Shown: positions 34,170 through 45,668 of the stretch, piece by piece | Position numbering within the stretch: the first letter of the stretch is position 1 | Layout of the letters: every line of letters begins with the position of its first letter | Source of the DNA: Dactylonectria macrodidyma | Taxonomy: Eukaryota > Ascomycota > Sordariomycetes > Hypocreales > Nectriaceae | Assembly: GCA_020744425.1 (NCBI GenBank) | Contig: JAGMUV010000015.1 | Location: 1,488,001-1,552,000, forward strand | Direction of reading: 5' to 3' | DNA length: 64,000 bases | Notes under the pieces: model-generated | What the model was told of the DNA's origin: nothing | Databases searched by the model: none | What the model saw: only the letters and a program-made list of their open reading frames with translations | Position numbers and translations under genes: made by a program

Positions 34170-35032
34170 ATCTATTTGAACAAGGAACCGCTTTCGCCGT
34201 AACCAAAGCTACCAGGTGGATCATATCACTTCACATATGTAGTAATTAACTGAAAGTTGAGTTCAGTTCATCTTCACACCTCTGTGGACGGACGTAATAT
34301 GAAAGATGTTAGGTTAGCTAAGAGGACAAGCCCATTCGAACAGAGATTGCCAATTACCCACTGTATTAATCACTCGGTCCTAGAATGAAGAGTACCGACT
34401 ACCGAGTGTGCACATTTCCACCATGACCATGCTTTTGTAAATATCTTCAGCCAAGGCAATTACATCTCTTTCGCCCGTTTAGCTACGAAATTTACTTACC
34501 GCTTCAGACACTTGGCATTATTGTTTCTAGGCGGCTCTTCCTGGACTGTGATCTACAGAGTGTGCCCCTATCAATTCGCCGGAGTTTGTTCACTGGAGAG
34601 TTCGGCCCGATCGACTAGGGTGAATCGCCTCGAATCCACCCGACGTGATACTTTAGTCCGCAGATGAACCGCCGCTTAATATTTTTAGGTAGCAAGTAAG
34701 ATAGGGTGACACGGCCGGATAATGGTACAAAGACTATGCTGTCGACAAAGGTGCGAGAAGCACTAAACCAGGCAATAAATCCGCTTTCTCCGGCGTAATA
34801 TTTCGCAGTTGTCTGCGCACGGAAGACTGAGCTAACATTATTTAGTCTCAGATTCATTTGCTTGTATATATTCCTCGAACAGCGGAGCCGAGTCCAGTTC
34901 AGCCTCGAAAAGGGTTTACTGCGCTTGTTGATTTCATTGGAAAACGACCCTCAATCAGGCTCCACCAACCCATCACTCACCTCATCACCGGACTCGAAGT
35001 TGAAGCACACTGAGTCGCGCTTTCCAGGCAAA
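34170..35032 (+). promoter_or_regulatory. Upstream region of the HR-PKS
   Basis: No gene. TATATA at about 34865 lies about 165 bp before the chosen PKS start and suggests that the in-frame Met at 34862 is too early. Palindromic CCGG-containing words occur (CACGGCCGGATA near 34711). Confidence 0.5.
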
Positions 35033-38000
35033 ATGGGAAGCTTGGTAGAAAAAACTTCTCCCGAAGCTATCGCCATCGTTGGCCTGAGCTGCAAATTTGC
35101 CGGCGAAGCCACTGACCCCGGAAGACTGTGGGCGTTGTTGGCCGGAGGACGGGACGCGTGGTCTGAGATTCCGTCTTCGAGATTTAAGTGGACAGGTTCC
35201 TACCATCCAAACCATGAAAAGCCTAGTACTGTTAGTCTTGAAGCGATTCTATGTAGCTGTTGGGAAATTTACTGACCTGGAGAGGGATAGATGCATGTCC
35301 GTGCAGGTCATTTCCTCGACGAAGACATTGCCAAGTTTGATGCCGCATTCTTCAACTTTTCAGCGGAAACCGCATCGGTAAGAAGCATTTCAAGCTCATT
35401 TTCAGTGAACGCTAACAGAGTGTTGCACTAACAGTCCCTGGACCCTCAATTCCGACTTCAACTAGAATCCGTTTACGAGGCATTTGAAAATGGCAAGTCT
35501 TCCCATCGTTGATCGTGGACTCCCCTGGCCAGGACAGTCGTTAACTTGAATTCTGAAGCCGGGCTTTCCATTGCTGAAGTGGCTGGCTCCAACACGTCCG
35601 TCTACATGGGGGCGTTCAACCATGACTACAGAGAAAGCATGATTCGTGATGAGGACAACTTGCCGAGGCTCATGATAACGGGTACAGGCGCGGCCATGGC
35701 ATCGAACCGAGTTTCGCATTTCTTTGATTTAAAAGGTGCAAGCATGACACTAGATACGGGCTGCTCCACTGGCCTCGTAGCTTTGCACCAAGCCGTGCAG
35801 AGTCTGAGGTCTGGGGAGTCGAACATGTCTGTCGTCGGCAGTTCGAACTTGATGCTGAACCCGGACATGTTCAAGGCGTTGGGATCCATCAGGTCGGTGG
35901 CTGGCGTTTTTGCCATGTCCCCAGCACTAGACAAAATATGCTGACGGCAGACAAGTGTGCTATCTCCCGATGGCAAATCTTACTCGTTTGACAGCAGAGC
36001 AAACGGTTACGGCCGTGGTGAGGGTGTGGCCACGCTCGTGGTCAAGCGACTGAAAGACGCAATCGCGGCCGGCGACCCTGTCCGAGCAGTTATTCGCGAG
36101 ACTGTGCTCAACCAAGATGGCAAGACTGAAACCATCACGTCTCCTAGCCAGGCTGCCCAGGAGGAGCTGATCCGCAAATGTTACCGCAATGCTGGGGTTG
36201 ATCCACGCGACACACAATACTTTGAGGCTCATGGTACGGGGACGCCGACTGGTGATCCCATCGAGGTCCGGGCGGTTGCGTCGGTATTCCAACCTGGAAG
36301 AACACCCAGCGACCCGCTCCTTCTCGGTTCCATCAAGGCCAGCATTGGTCACACAGAGCCAGTCAGTGGACTAGCCAGTGTCATCAAAGTTGTATTGGCT
36401 CTAGAGAGGGGCCTTATTCCACCATCCATCCACTTCGATACACCAAATGCAAAGCTCGACTTAGACCGATGGCATATCAAAGTCCCAAAGACGCTGGAGC
36501 CATGGAATATACCTAAGAATGGAATTCGTCGTGCCTCGATTAATAATTTTGGCTATGGGGGGACTAACGCGCACATGATCCTGGAATCCGGGGACTCGTG
36601 GCTGCCCATCCTCGGAGCCGAGAATGGGACAGTCGGCGCTCAGAATGGAACAAACGGTACCAGTGGAACCATCAACGGGTCCGTGGAAAGGAACGAGAAA
36701 ATACCTGACTCTAGTGGCAATTTGCGCAGGAACAAAACCAAGGTGCTCATTCTGAGCGCAAGGGATGAGCAGACCTGTAAGAGAATCATATCCAACTTGA
36801 AGGATTATTTGAGTCAACATTCCCGACCTGATTCTGAGGCCTTCATTCAAAGTCTGATCTACACTCTCGGGCAACGCCGCAGCTTGCTTCCCTGGGTCGC
36901 AGCGCAATCTGTCTCTTACACCCGAGGCATTGAACAAGTTATCAAGGCCATCGATTCACCCAAGTTCAAACCAACCAGAGCGTCGCGCCCCCCGAGGATA
37001 GGCATGGTCTTTACAGGGCAGGGAGCCCAGTGGCATGCCATGGGGAGGGAACTGATCGTCGCGTATCCCAAGTTCAAGATGTCGCTTGAGGAGGGCGACG
37101 GATATCTGAGGCAGCTCGGGGCAGACTGGTCCTTAATGGAGGAGCTCTCCAGAGACGCTGATTGCACCAGAGTCAACGACACGGCACTAAGTATTCCCAT
37201 CTGCACTGCCCTTCAGGTCTCCTTGGTGAGATTGCTCCGCAGCTGGGGCATCACCCCAACTGCCGTGACGAGCCACTCCAGCGGAGAGATTGCTGCGGCT
37301 TACACGGCTGGCGCCATCAGCTACCAGGCGGCGGTGGCTATTGCATATCACCGCAGTGTGTTGGCAGCGGACAAGCGCCTTCGTGGCTCTGCCAAAGGTG
37401 CTATGGTCGCCATTGGAGTTGGCCAAGAAGAAAGCCAGCGCTATCTGCAGCAACTGACAGGCGACGGCAAAGCCATAGCGGCCTGCATCAACAGCCCGAG
37501 AAGTGTCACCATAGCAGGCGACCTTTCTGCAGTGCAAGAGGTTGAATCCATGGCCAAGAATGACGGCGTCTTTGCAGCTCGCTTGAAGGTGGACATCGGC
37601 TATCACTCGCACCACATGGCGCCCATTGAAGGTCCTTATCTTGAGGCACTCGGCGCAATGCCCATCGAGGATCCTAAAAACGACCTCTTCGAGTCCGTAG
37701 CCTTCTCCTCTCCCGTGACTGGCGGCCGCATCACCAGCGCTCAAGAGGTGGCCAGTCCAAACCACTGGGCTCAGAGTTTAGTCCAGCCCGTTCAGTTCCT
37801 CGAGGCCTTTACCGACATGGTCCTGGGAGATTTCGATGCCTCAGGCTCCAGTATCGATGTCATCGTGGAGGTTGGCCCGCATACAGCGCTGCGGGGTCCA
37901 ATCCGACAGATCCAAGAGCTGCCAGAGTTCAGCGGCCTTCGACTGCCTTACTTCGGCTGCCTGTCGCGCAATTCAAACGCACGGGATACATTGCAGACGT

Positions 38001-41000
38001 TGGCAGCAAATCTGGTGTGCGAGGGCTGTTTACTTGATTTGGAGTCTATCAATTTTCCTTGGGGAAGAGGGTCAGAGGTCAAGGTGCTGACGGATCTACC
38101 AATTTATCCCTGGAACCATGAGGCGAGACACTGGGTTGAGTCTCGATTCAATAAAGCCCTTCGAGAGAGGGCTCAACCACCCCACGATCTCCTCGGCTCC
38201 ACTGTGCTTGGGACAAACACGGATTCCCCCTCGTGGAGGCATATCCTTAGAACCTCTGACTCGCCATGGATCAGAGACCATGTTGTACAGTCCAACATCT
38301 TGTACCCTGGAGCCGGGTTCGCGTGCCTGGCCATCGAGGCTGCGGCCCAGATTACCCAGGCGGAACCTGGTGCTGCAGGGGCGAAGGCGTCTGGACGAGT
38401 GTCTGGCTATCGCCTACGAGACGTCGACATCATGCAGGCCTTGTTGGTCCCAGACAATGCAGACGGGGTCGAGGTTCAGACCAAAATTCGGCCGGTCGAT
38501 GATAAAGAAATCGGGGCAAAGGGTTGGAAACGGTTCGAAATATTTTCCGTGACTGCAGACAATCATTGGGCCCAACATGCCAAGGGATTGGTACGGGTCG
38601 AATTCGACGACACACCCAACGCTGGGCCGACCAAGCTGGGAGATAAGGCACAGGACATGGCCAGTTTTGGACGACGTATCGACCCCGACGACATGTTTGC
38701 CAGTTTCAGGTCTGTTGGCATCAACCATGGACCTACTTTTCAGAATCTGAGGACCATTTCCCAATCTTACACAGAGCAGCGATCCATGACAACCCTGGTC
38801 GTCGCCGACACTTCAGTGCCTCACGACCTCACTCGGAATCATGTGCTTCACCCGACCACGCTTGACTCCATCGTCCAAGCAGCCTACACGGCTGTCCCCA
38901 AAGCCGGCTACTATCAAGAGAGCCCACGGGTGCCCAGGCGAATTGAGCGTCTATGGGTGTCCAGCCGAATCAGCCACGAGGCAGGGCACCTCTTCAAGGC
39001 TCACTCCGCAGTTGACAGTGTCGATGCCCAGGGATTCAAGGCCACCGTTACCCTTGTCGATGATCCGGACAGTGGTGGCAACGAGCTTCTCCCGCTACTT
39101 GAGATGCGCGGCCTCGAATTCCAGTCTTTAGGGCAAAGCGCAGTCACCATAACCAAGAAGATGTGGGAGGACGAGATCTGCAACAAGGTGGAATGGGCTG
39201 TCGACATGAGCCTTGCCTCCCCCGCGGCCTTTGAAAGGATCAGAAACGGGCTCACTCCCACCGTTCCACGCGATGACATTACGGCGGACCTCCGACCAGT
39301 CTGCATCTACTTCATCCAAGCCGCGCTGGAAGAGCTTGCGCGTTCCGAAACGCCTGAATTCGAGGGCCACTTGGCCAAGTTCTACACCTGGATGCAAAAT
39401 CAGGCGCGGCTCGCCTCGTCGGGGGGGTTGGGTCCCTCAAGTGGCGACTGGCTGTCCTATAGCCCCTCGGAACGCGTGCGTCGGATCAACCTCAGCGCCA
39501 TGGCAAGCGTCACTGGCGAGATGGTGTGTCTCCTCGGTCCATATCTTGCAGCCATGCTGCGTGGAGAGAGGGCGCCGCTTGAACTGATGATGGAAGGCAA
39601 ACTGCTGAACCGATACTACGGAGAACAGCCAAAGTTGAAACGTTGCTTCACGCAGCTGGCCACTTTGCTGCGACTTGCGGTGCATAAGAACCCCAGGGCT
39701 CGAATTCTCGAGATCGGCGCTGGCACGGGCAGTGTAACGCGCCATGCTCTCGAAGCCCTCGGCACAGCAGAGTCGGGCGGTCCGCGAGCCGCGTCGTACC
39801 ACTATACTGACGTATCCATGGGCTTCTTCGAGGCCGCCAGAGACGAGTTATCAGCATGGAGTGACATACTGGCCTTTGATAAGCTCGATATCGAGCAGGA
39901 CCCCGCCGCACAAGGGTTCACGCTGGGCAGCTACGACATTGTCATCGCTTGCGAAGTCCTGCACGCGACGAAGTCGATGTCTCGTACCTTGGCAAATGTC
40001 CACAGCCTGATGAAGGCCAACGGGACGTTGCTGCTCATCGAAACGACCCAGGACCAGATTGACATTCAGTTTGTGTTTGGCTTGCTTCCCGGATGGTGGC
40101 TCAGCGAGGACGAGGATCGGAAGAAGAGCCCATCGCTCAGCGTTTCGAAATGGGATCAGGCCTTGAAGAGCGCGGGGTTCACCGGAGTCGACGTGGAGGC
40201 CGGCGATTGTCAGTGCAGCGACACGTACGCATTCAGCACTATCCTGTCGAGGGTGAAGCCGACGCAGACGCCCAATCCGAGCGCGGGCGACGTCGTGCTC
40301 GTCACTGGGGCCAGTTCCACGGCCCCCCCTGCCTGGATCACATTGCTACAGCAGTCCATTGCTGGCCAAGGAGGAGTGTTGCCACCGGTACATGCTATCA
40401 GCTCTCCCTTTGCCACGGCTGCCGCATATGGTGGAAAGATTTGTGTCTTCATTGGTGAAATGGAGGAGCCGGCACTGTTCGGCTTGGACTCAGCCACGCT
40501 TGAAGGAATCAAGCTATTCGCGGCGAATTGCAGAGGGCTTCTTTGGGTAACGACTGGCGGTTCCGTCGAGTGCGAGAATCCTTGCATGGGTTTGGCAGCT
40601 GGTTTCATCCGCTCTCTGCGCAACGAATATGTCGGTCGTCCTTTGGTCACTCTGGATCTGGACCCGCGTGCGCCGCGGTGGTCTGTCGTTGACCAGCAGG
40701 CCATCTTACGTGTCTTGCAGGATAGCTTTGGCAGCGTTGATGATGGTTATGTCGCAGAGGCGCCTTTGGCCGAGTTGGAATACGCTGAACGAGACGGGGC
40801 CATTCTGATCCCTCGCTATTTCAAGGACGCTGAGAGAAACAAGATGGTTTCACCAGATACGATCGACCCGAGCACACCGAGCACGACCGTCACCGAGTTG
40901 CTTCATCAGCAAGACCGCCGCCTGAGTATGAAGGTCGGCGTTCGCGGTCTCCTGGACACGATTGCCTTTGAGGATGAGGATGATGATGGCGAGGGTGGTG

Positions 41001-43150
41001 GTGATGGCACCCGCACAGTGCCGCCGGGGTCCATCGAAATCGAGGCTCGGGCTTACGGGTTGAACTTTCGAGACGTCATGGTTGCCATGAACCAGCTGGA
41101 AGATCGCATCATGGGCATCGAGTGCAGCGGCGTCATCACGCGCGTTGGGGAAGTGGCAGCTACTCACGGGCATGCTGTGGGAGACGCCGTCTTTTGTCTA
41201 CTCCGTGGCCCCTTTGGAAGTCGGGTGCAAACCGAATGGTGGAATGCCGTTCGAATGCCCGAGGGCCTCACGTTCGAAGAAGCAGCCTCGCTGCCCATGA
41301 TCTTCACCACGGCCTACACGGCGCTGGTGGATGTAACACGTCTGCAGCGCGGCCAGTCTGTGCTGATCCATGCGGCAGCGGGCGGTGTCGGTCAAGCAGC
41401 TATCATGCTGGCCCAACATCTCGGGGCTGAGATATTTGCCACCGTGGGCACGGGTGAGAAACGTAGCCTGTTGATGCAGAAGTACGGCATCCCGGCGACC
41501 CGTATCTTCAACAGCCGCGATGCCTCGTTTGCCGCAGGCGTCCTCGCCATAACGGGCGGCCGCGGCGTTGACGTGGTGCTCAACTCGCTGGCCGGCCCGC
41601 TACTTCAAGAGAGCTTCAACCTTGTCGCGCCGTTCGGGCACTTTGTTGAGATCGGAAAGCGAGACTTGGAGCAGAGCAGCTTTCTGGAACTGCGGCCCTT
41701 CACACGTCAAGTATCCTTCTCGTCACTCGACGTATTGGCCATGACCCGAGGCAAGGGTCGCGACGTGCGACGGATACTGACCGAGATTGCGCGCTTGACG
41801 GGGGCCAGGGTCATCTCGCCCGTCGGTCCTCCGACCACGCTCCCAATTGCAGACATCTCCAAGGCATTCCGGCTGCTGCAGGCCGGGAAACACATGGGCA
41901 AGATCGTCCTGTCGGCCAGGCCAGAAGATACCGTCCCCGTTCGGCAGCGCCAGAGGAAAATAAGACTGTCCCCCGATGCCTCGTACCTGCTCGTAGGCGG
42001 AGTGGGGGGTATTGGGAGATGCGTAGCCAACTGGCTGGTTGCCATCGGCGCAAAGAATCTCATTATTCTTTCACGCAGCGCCGGAACGACCGCAGGGAAC
42101 GGCGACTTCGTCCAAGGGCTGACCAGGGCGGGCTGCAGAGTCGAGGCCATCAGTTGCGATATCTCGAGAGACGGCGATTTGACCCAGGCGCTGCGGACTT
42201 GTCAAGCGATAGGCTTACCAGCGATAAGGGGGGTTATCCAAGCTGCCATGGTGCTCCAGGTAGGTGTCTCGGCAGTACTTGTAGCAGTAACCTCTCGTGT
42301 ATCAGAGACTGACCAGCGTTGTTAGGATTCCGTCTTGGAGCAGATGACTCTTGACAGGTTCCAGGCCGCCATTCTGCCCAAGATCAACGGCACCTGGAAC
42401 CTCCACGGGCACTTCCAACACCATGTCGACTTCTTCATCATGCTGTCTTCAATCAATGGCATTGTCGGCTACGCTAGTCAAACCAACTACTCGGCGGGCG
42501 GATCTTATCAAGATGCCTTGGCGCGCTGGCGTGTAGCGCGGGGGTTCCCTGCTGTGTCCATTGACCTCTGCGCTGTCAAGACAGTAGGCTACGTGGCTGA
42601 GACGAAAGGCGTCGCAGGCCGTATGCAAAGGGTCGGCCACAGGCTACTCAGGGAAGATCAGCTGCTCGGCTTGCTTGAGAGTGCCATCATGACGCCCTTC
42701 GACCCCCAAGTCATCGCAGGACTCAACACAGGTCCCGGCCCCCATTGGAACCGCGACGGCGAGTCGCAGCTAGGTCGCGATCCGCGTTTCATCTCATTGC
42801 AATATCGCCAGCAGCAACAGCAACGAGACGGCAGTAAGTCTTCCAGCAGTGGCTGCTCACTTGCCAGCAGCTTGGCCGAGGCAACGTCAAGAGGCGAGGC
42901 CGAAAGCCTGGTCACCCAGGCCATTGCACAAAAGCTAAGCGACGTCTTCATGGTTCCCGTCGAAGAAATTGATCCAGCCAAGCACCCCTCACAGTACGGT
43001 GTAGACTCACTGGTTGCGGTTGAGCTGCGAAACATGCTGTCGCACCAAGCAGCCGCCGAAGTCTCAATCTTCAGCATTTTGCAGAGTCCGTCGTTGAGCG
43101 CGCTGGCCAGCGAGGTGGTAGTCAAGAGTAGGGTCGTGGAGTTAAGTTGA
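35033..43150 (+). CDS. Highly reducing polyketide synthase, KS-AT-DH-MT-ER-KR-ACP
   Basis: Exons 35033-35230, 35291-35377, 35435-35492, 35559-35892, 35956-42259 and 42326-43150 give 2601 residues in frame. Domains in order: KS (about 10-435; DTGCSTG, Cys about 183; [17 protein letters not shown]), AT (about 570-880; nucleophile in SHSSGE, Ser about 667), DH (about 965-1285; His about 1001 in [15 protein letters not shown], Asp about 1196 in LHPTTLDS), C-methyltransferase (LEIGAGTGS about 1477), ER ([14 protein letters not shown], then AAAGGVGQ about 2033), KR (GGVGGIG about 2240; Tyr about 2382 in QTNYSAGG) and one ACP ([12 protein letters not shown], Ser about 2555). There is no thioesterase. 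It should build a fully reduced, possibly branched chain on its own ACP. Intron 3 (35493-35558) is GC-AG. The start MGSLVEK is chosen because the KS begins directly after it. Several motif residues are unusual (see findings). Confidence 0.95.
35493..35558 (+). other. GC-AG intron in the HR-PKS
   Basis: The donor is G|GCAAGT after GAAAAT and the acceptor is TTCTGAAG. Removing 66 nt joins FEN to [10 protein letters not shown] in frame. It has the same donor hexamer as the alcohol dehydrogenase intron. Confidence 0.75.
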
Positions 43151-44616
43151 TTTTCTTCGTCATGTTGGTTAATGATGATATTCTCACTTGTGGGAACACA
43201 GCGATTTTTGGCTGAGAGTGGAGAGAGCCCGTCCTTGATATTTCAAGACAAATAGATGAGGTAGAAGATACGGAGGATCTTGAAATTTCATCTCATAGCT
43301 ATCAGTGTACCTTGCATTAAGGGCCTTACTATAGGGTGGCAGGACGCCTAGTAGCACACACACCTGAAGGGGGAACTAGAGGGTCAACAGCTTAAAAAAA
43401 GAGACCAACAGCGAGATCCGCAATGCAGACCAAATACCCAGTCCACATAGGCAACAGATACTCGGAAAGGCTAGGGTTTCACCGCCAACAGGTTACCTTT
43501 TGTGATGCCTCGACCAGCTGCAATAGCTGCATCTTAGAAAAGCTAGATCTGCTAGAAAAGCTAGATCTTGGAAAAGGTAAAATCGCCATGGGATAAAAGC
43601 TCTGTGAGGGCTATCGCATTCTAAACAGCTGTCCGCATAACATAACAACCACCTATCAGCAACTAACCAATCAGATAAGATAGTTATACATATATCTAGA
43701 TTTAGATTTTATATATATATTTTAATATTTAGTAACTATAGAATGACCAGATGTAGAAATATTTAAATGGTAGAAATAAACATATTTCTTTGCCTTTATG
43801 CCAGCCTTGCTTACCTTGAGGTAGCAGAGAGCCCCACGATAGATACCGTCGCAACTTCGTCCATGCTGCCCCCACCGTTGGAACCCCAGTGCTCAGTATA
43901 ATTTACCGGAAACCCCCGAGATCTACTAGCGGCAAGAACGTGACGAATAGCAATTTGATGTCCTAAAGTCAGAAGTAGGCTGGTCGATGACAATAGTTCC
44001 ATAGAAGAGATGATGTTGACTATATACGATGAGCGATTCATCTTATTTGAGATGGAGGAATGTTTTTTGATAACGTCGGGTCTAACAGCAGTAACCGCAT
44101 ATTTTCTCTTATTACGCGTTCCGGTCTCATCATATCCATTGTTCTTAGAAGTTTTGCTTGTTACAGCGAACCACATTAGTCAAGTTATCTATATAGTATG
44201 AAGCCAATTCAAATCCACCTTTCGTTCATTGAAATGAGTCGTTGTCGGCCATCGCTGAAATTATTGTCATCATTACATCTACCTAAGACCGGTATTCGCC
44301 ATAGGCCTTCTAGGGATGGAAAGTAAGTTTTCCGCAAGACATCACAGTCACCCCCTAGACAGATTGCTCCACCCCGTCAGGAGGTACTCAATTTCGGACT
44401 CTACAACCACACTGCCACCGGACACTATATGAATAATGAGCGTGCGACACGGCCCCCTATAGACTTGATCAGGTAATTGATACCATCATATATTCTTTTA
44501 TGAGTCTGACTTCGGTGTTGGCGATGATTCATTGACAAATGGCTTGAAAGATTCCTAACTGACGAGCTCACGCATAACAATCTATTCGAAAACAAGCTCG
44601 TGTCGGATGAAAACGC
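43151..44616. other. Intergenic with dispersed repeat copy B
   Basis: This is the 3' flank of the HR-PKS. The dispersed repeat lies at 43350-43685, followed by an AT-rich block to about 43790. ORFs at 44176-43811 (minus) and 44010-44201 (plus) match no family known to me. Confidence 0.55.
43350..43685 (+). repeat. Dispersed repeat, copy B
   Basis: This is the direct-orientation partner of 22290-22580. It also carries a local duplication absent from copy A: GAAAAGCTAGATCT occurs twice in a row near 43537-43566. Confidence 0.82.
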
Positions 44617-45668
44617 CTAACGACGATCATCAGGGTCGAACCTATCTCCAAGAAATTTCCTATAATGTTTCCTCTTACCCGCGTCCGAGATTTGCTTGAT
44701 CTCCTCCTTCTTTAGCTCGAAAGTGGATATGTTTTCCATGTATCCCTTCAGCCTCTGTAAGCTTCGACTAGTTGTAACTGCGACGATTCCTTGATCGATG
44801 CACCACCTCAAAGCAACATCACCCTCCGTAACGCCGTATTTTCCCGCCAACCTCTTATAGATACCATCAACTGGGCCGGGTGAACCCTCCACAAGTGCAG
44901 TGAGTGTTGAGTACGCTGAGACTGCAATGTTGTTCTTCCAGTGAAATTCAACCAAGTTGCCGCGTTGCAGGTATGGGTGATATTCGATTGAGTTGATCGC
45001 CGGTGGGATCTCGGCGGTCTCAAGGATTATCTCCAGATGTTCTTGAAGGAAGTTGGACACTCCAATTGATTTTGCCTTGCCTGACCGCTTGATCGCCTCC
45101 ATCTTTGACCAGATCTCCTGCAACTCCTCTGCAGTGTCAGCCATAAAGGGCCCATGGATAAGATAGAGGTTCACATAGTCAAGTCCAAGTCTCGTCAGTG
45201 AGTTGTCGAATTCACTTTGGACATCTCTCTTTTCGGTTCCACACAACTTGGTAACGACGAAGAGTTCTTCGCGCGCGACTTTGGAAGCCCTAACGGCATC
45301 GCCAAGCTCTTCTTCATTGTTGTAAACTGCGAATCGATAAATGAATCTGAATTAATTGCGCAGAGATTTTCCACGGGAACAAGCTTACGCTCGGCACCAT
45401 CAAGATGGTAGTACCCATTTTCTATCGCAAGGCTCGTCAAATGTAGCACATCTTCGTCCTTTTCATCCTTGGATGTCTTATACAGGGCTGTTCCAAGCCC
45501 ATATGCTAGCTTTGCATTGTTAACAGATTCTATCCACTGAAGGTGGGATTCATGGCATACCATCGGAATCGCGTTTCCATCATTTAATCTCAGCATTGGG
45601 ATATGCTGAGATGGCGAGGGCTCCTTCCCTAAGCAGTGTGGTAAGGCGGTTGGTTTGAGTGAGCTCAT
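44617..45668 (-). CDS. Aldo-keto reductase
   Basis: Exons 45668-45389 and 45326-44617 encode 329 residues; the intron is 62 nt with GTAAGC and CGCAG. This NADPH-dependent (beta/alpha)8 enzyme reduces aldehydes and ketones. The catalytic tetrad is visible: Asp in YYHLDGAE, Tyr in LYNNEEE just across the splice, Lys in FVVTKL and His in YLIHGPF. The cofactor region has SIGVSNF, SIEYHPYLQ and TTSRSLQRL. Length is normal, though the N-terminal 50 residues (before LRLNDGNAIP) are longer than in most members. A TATATAAAT lies about 95 bp upstream. It could reduce the aldehyde or ketone of the polyketide; it sits between the two PKS genes. Confidence 0.9.

Noticed and set aside
34862..35032. Earlier start of the HR-PKS at 34862
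   Set aside because: It would precede the TATATA element, and the added residues do not look like PKS sequence; MGSLVEK at 35033 fits.
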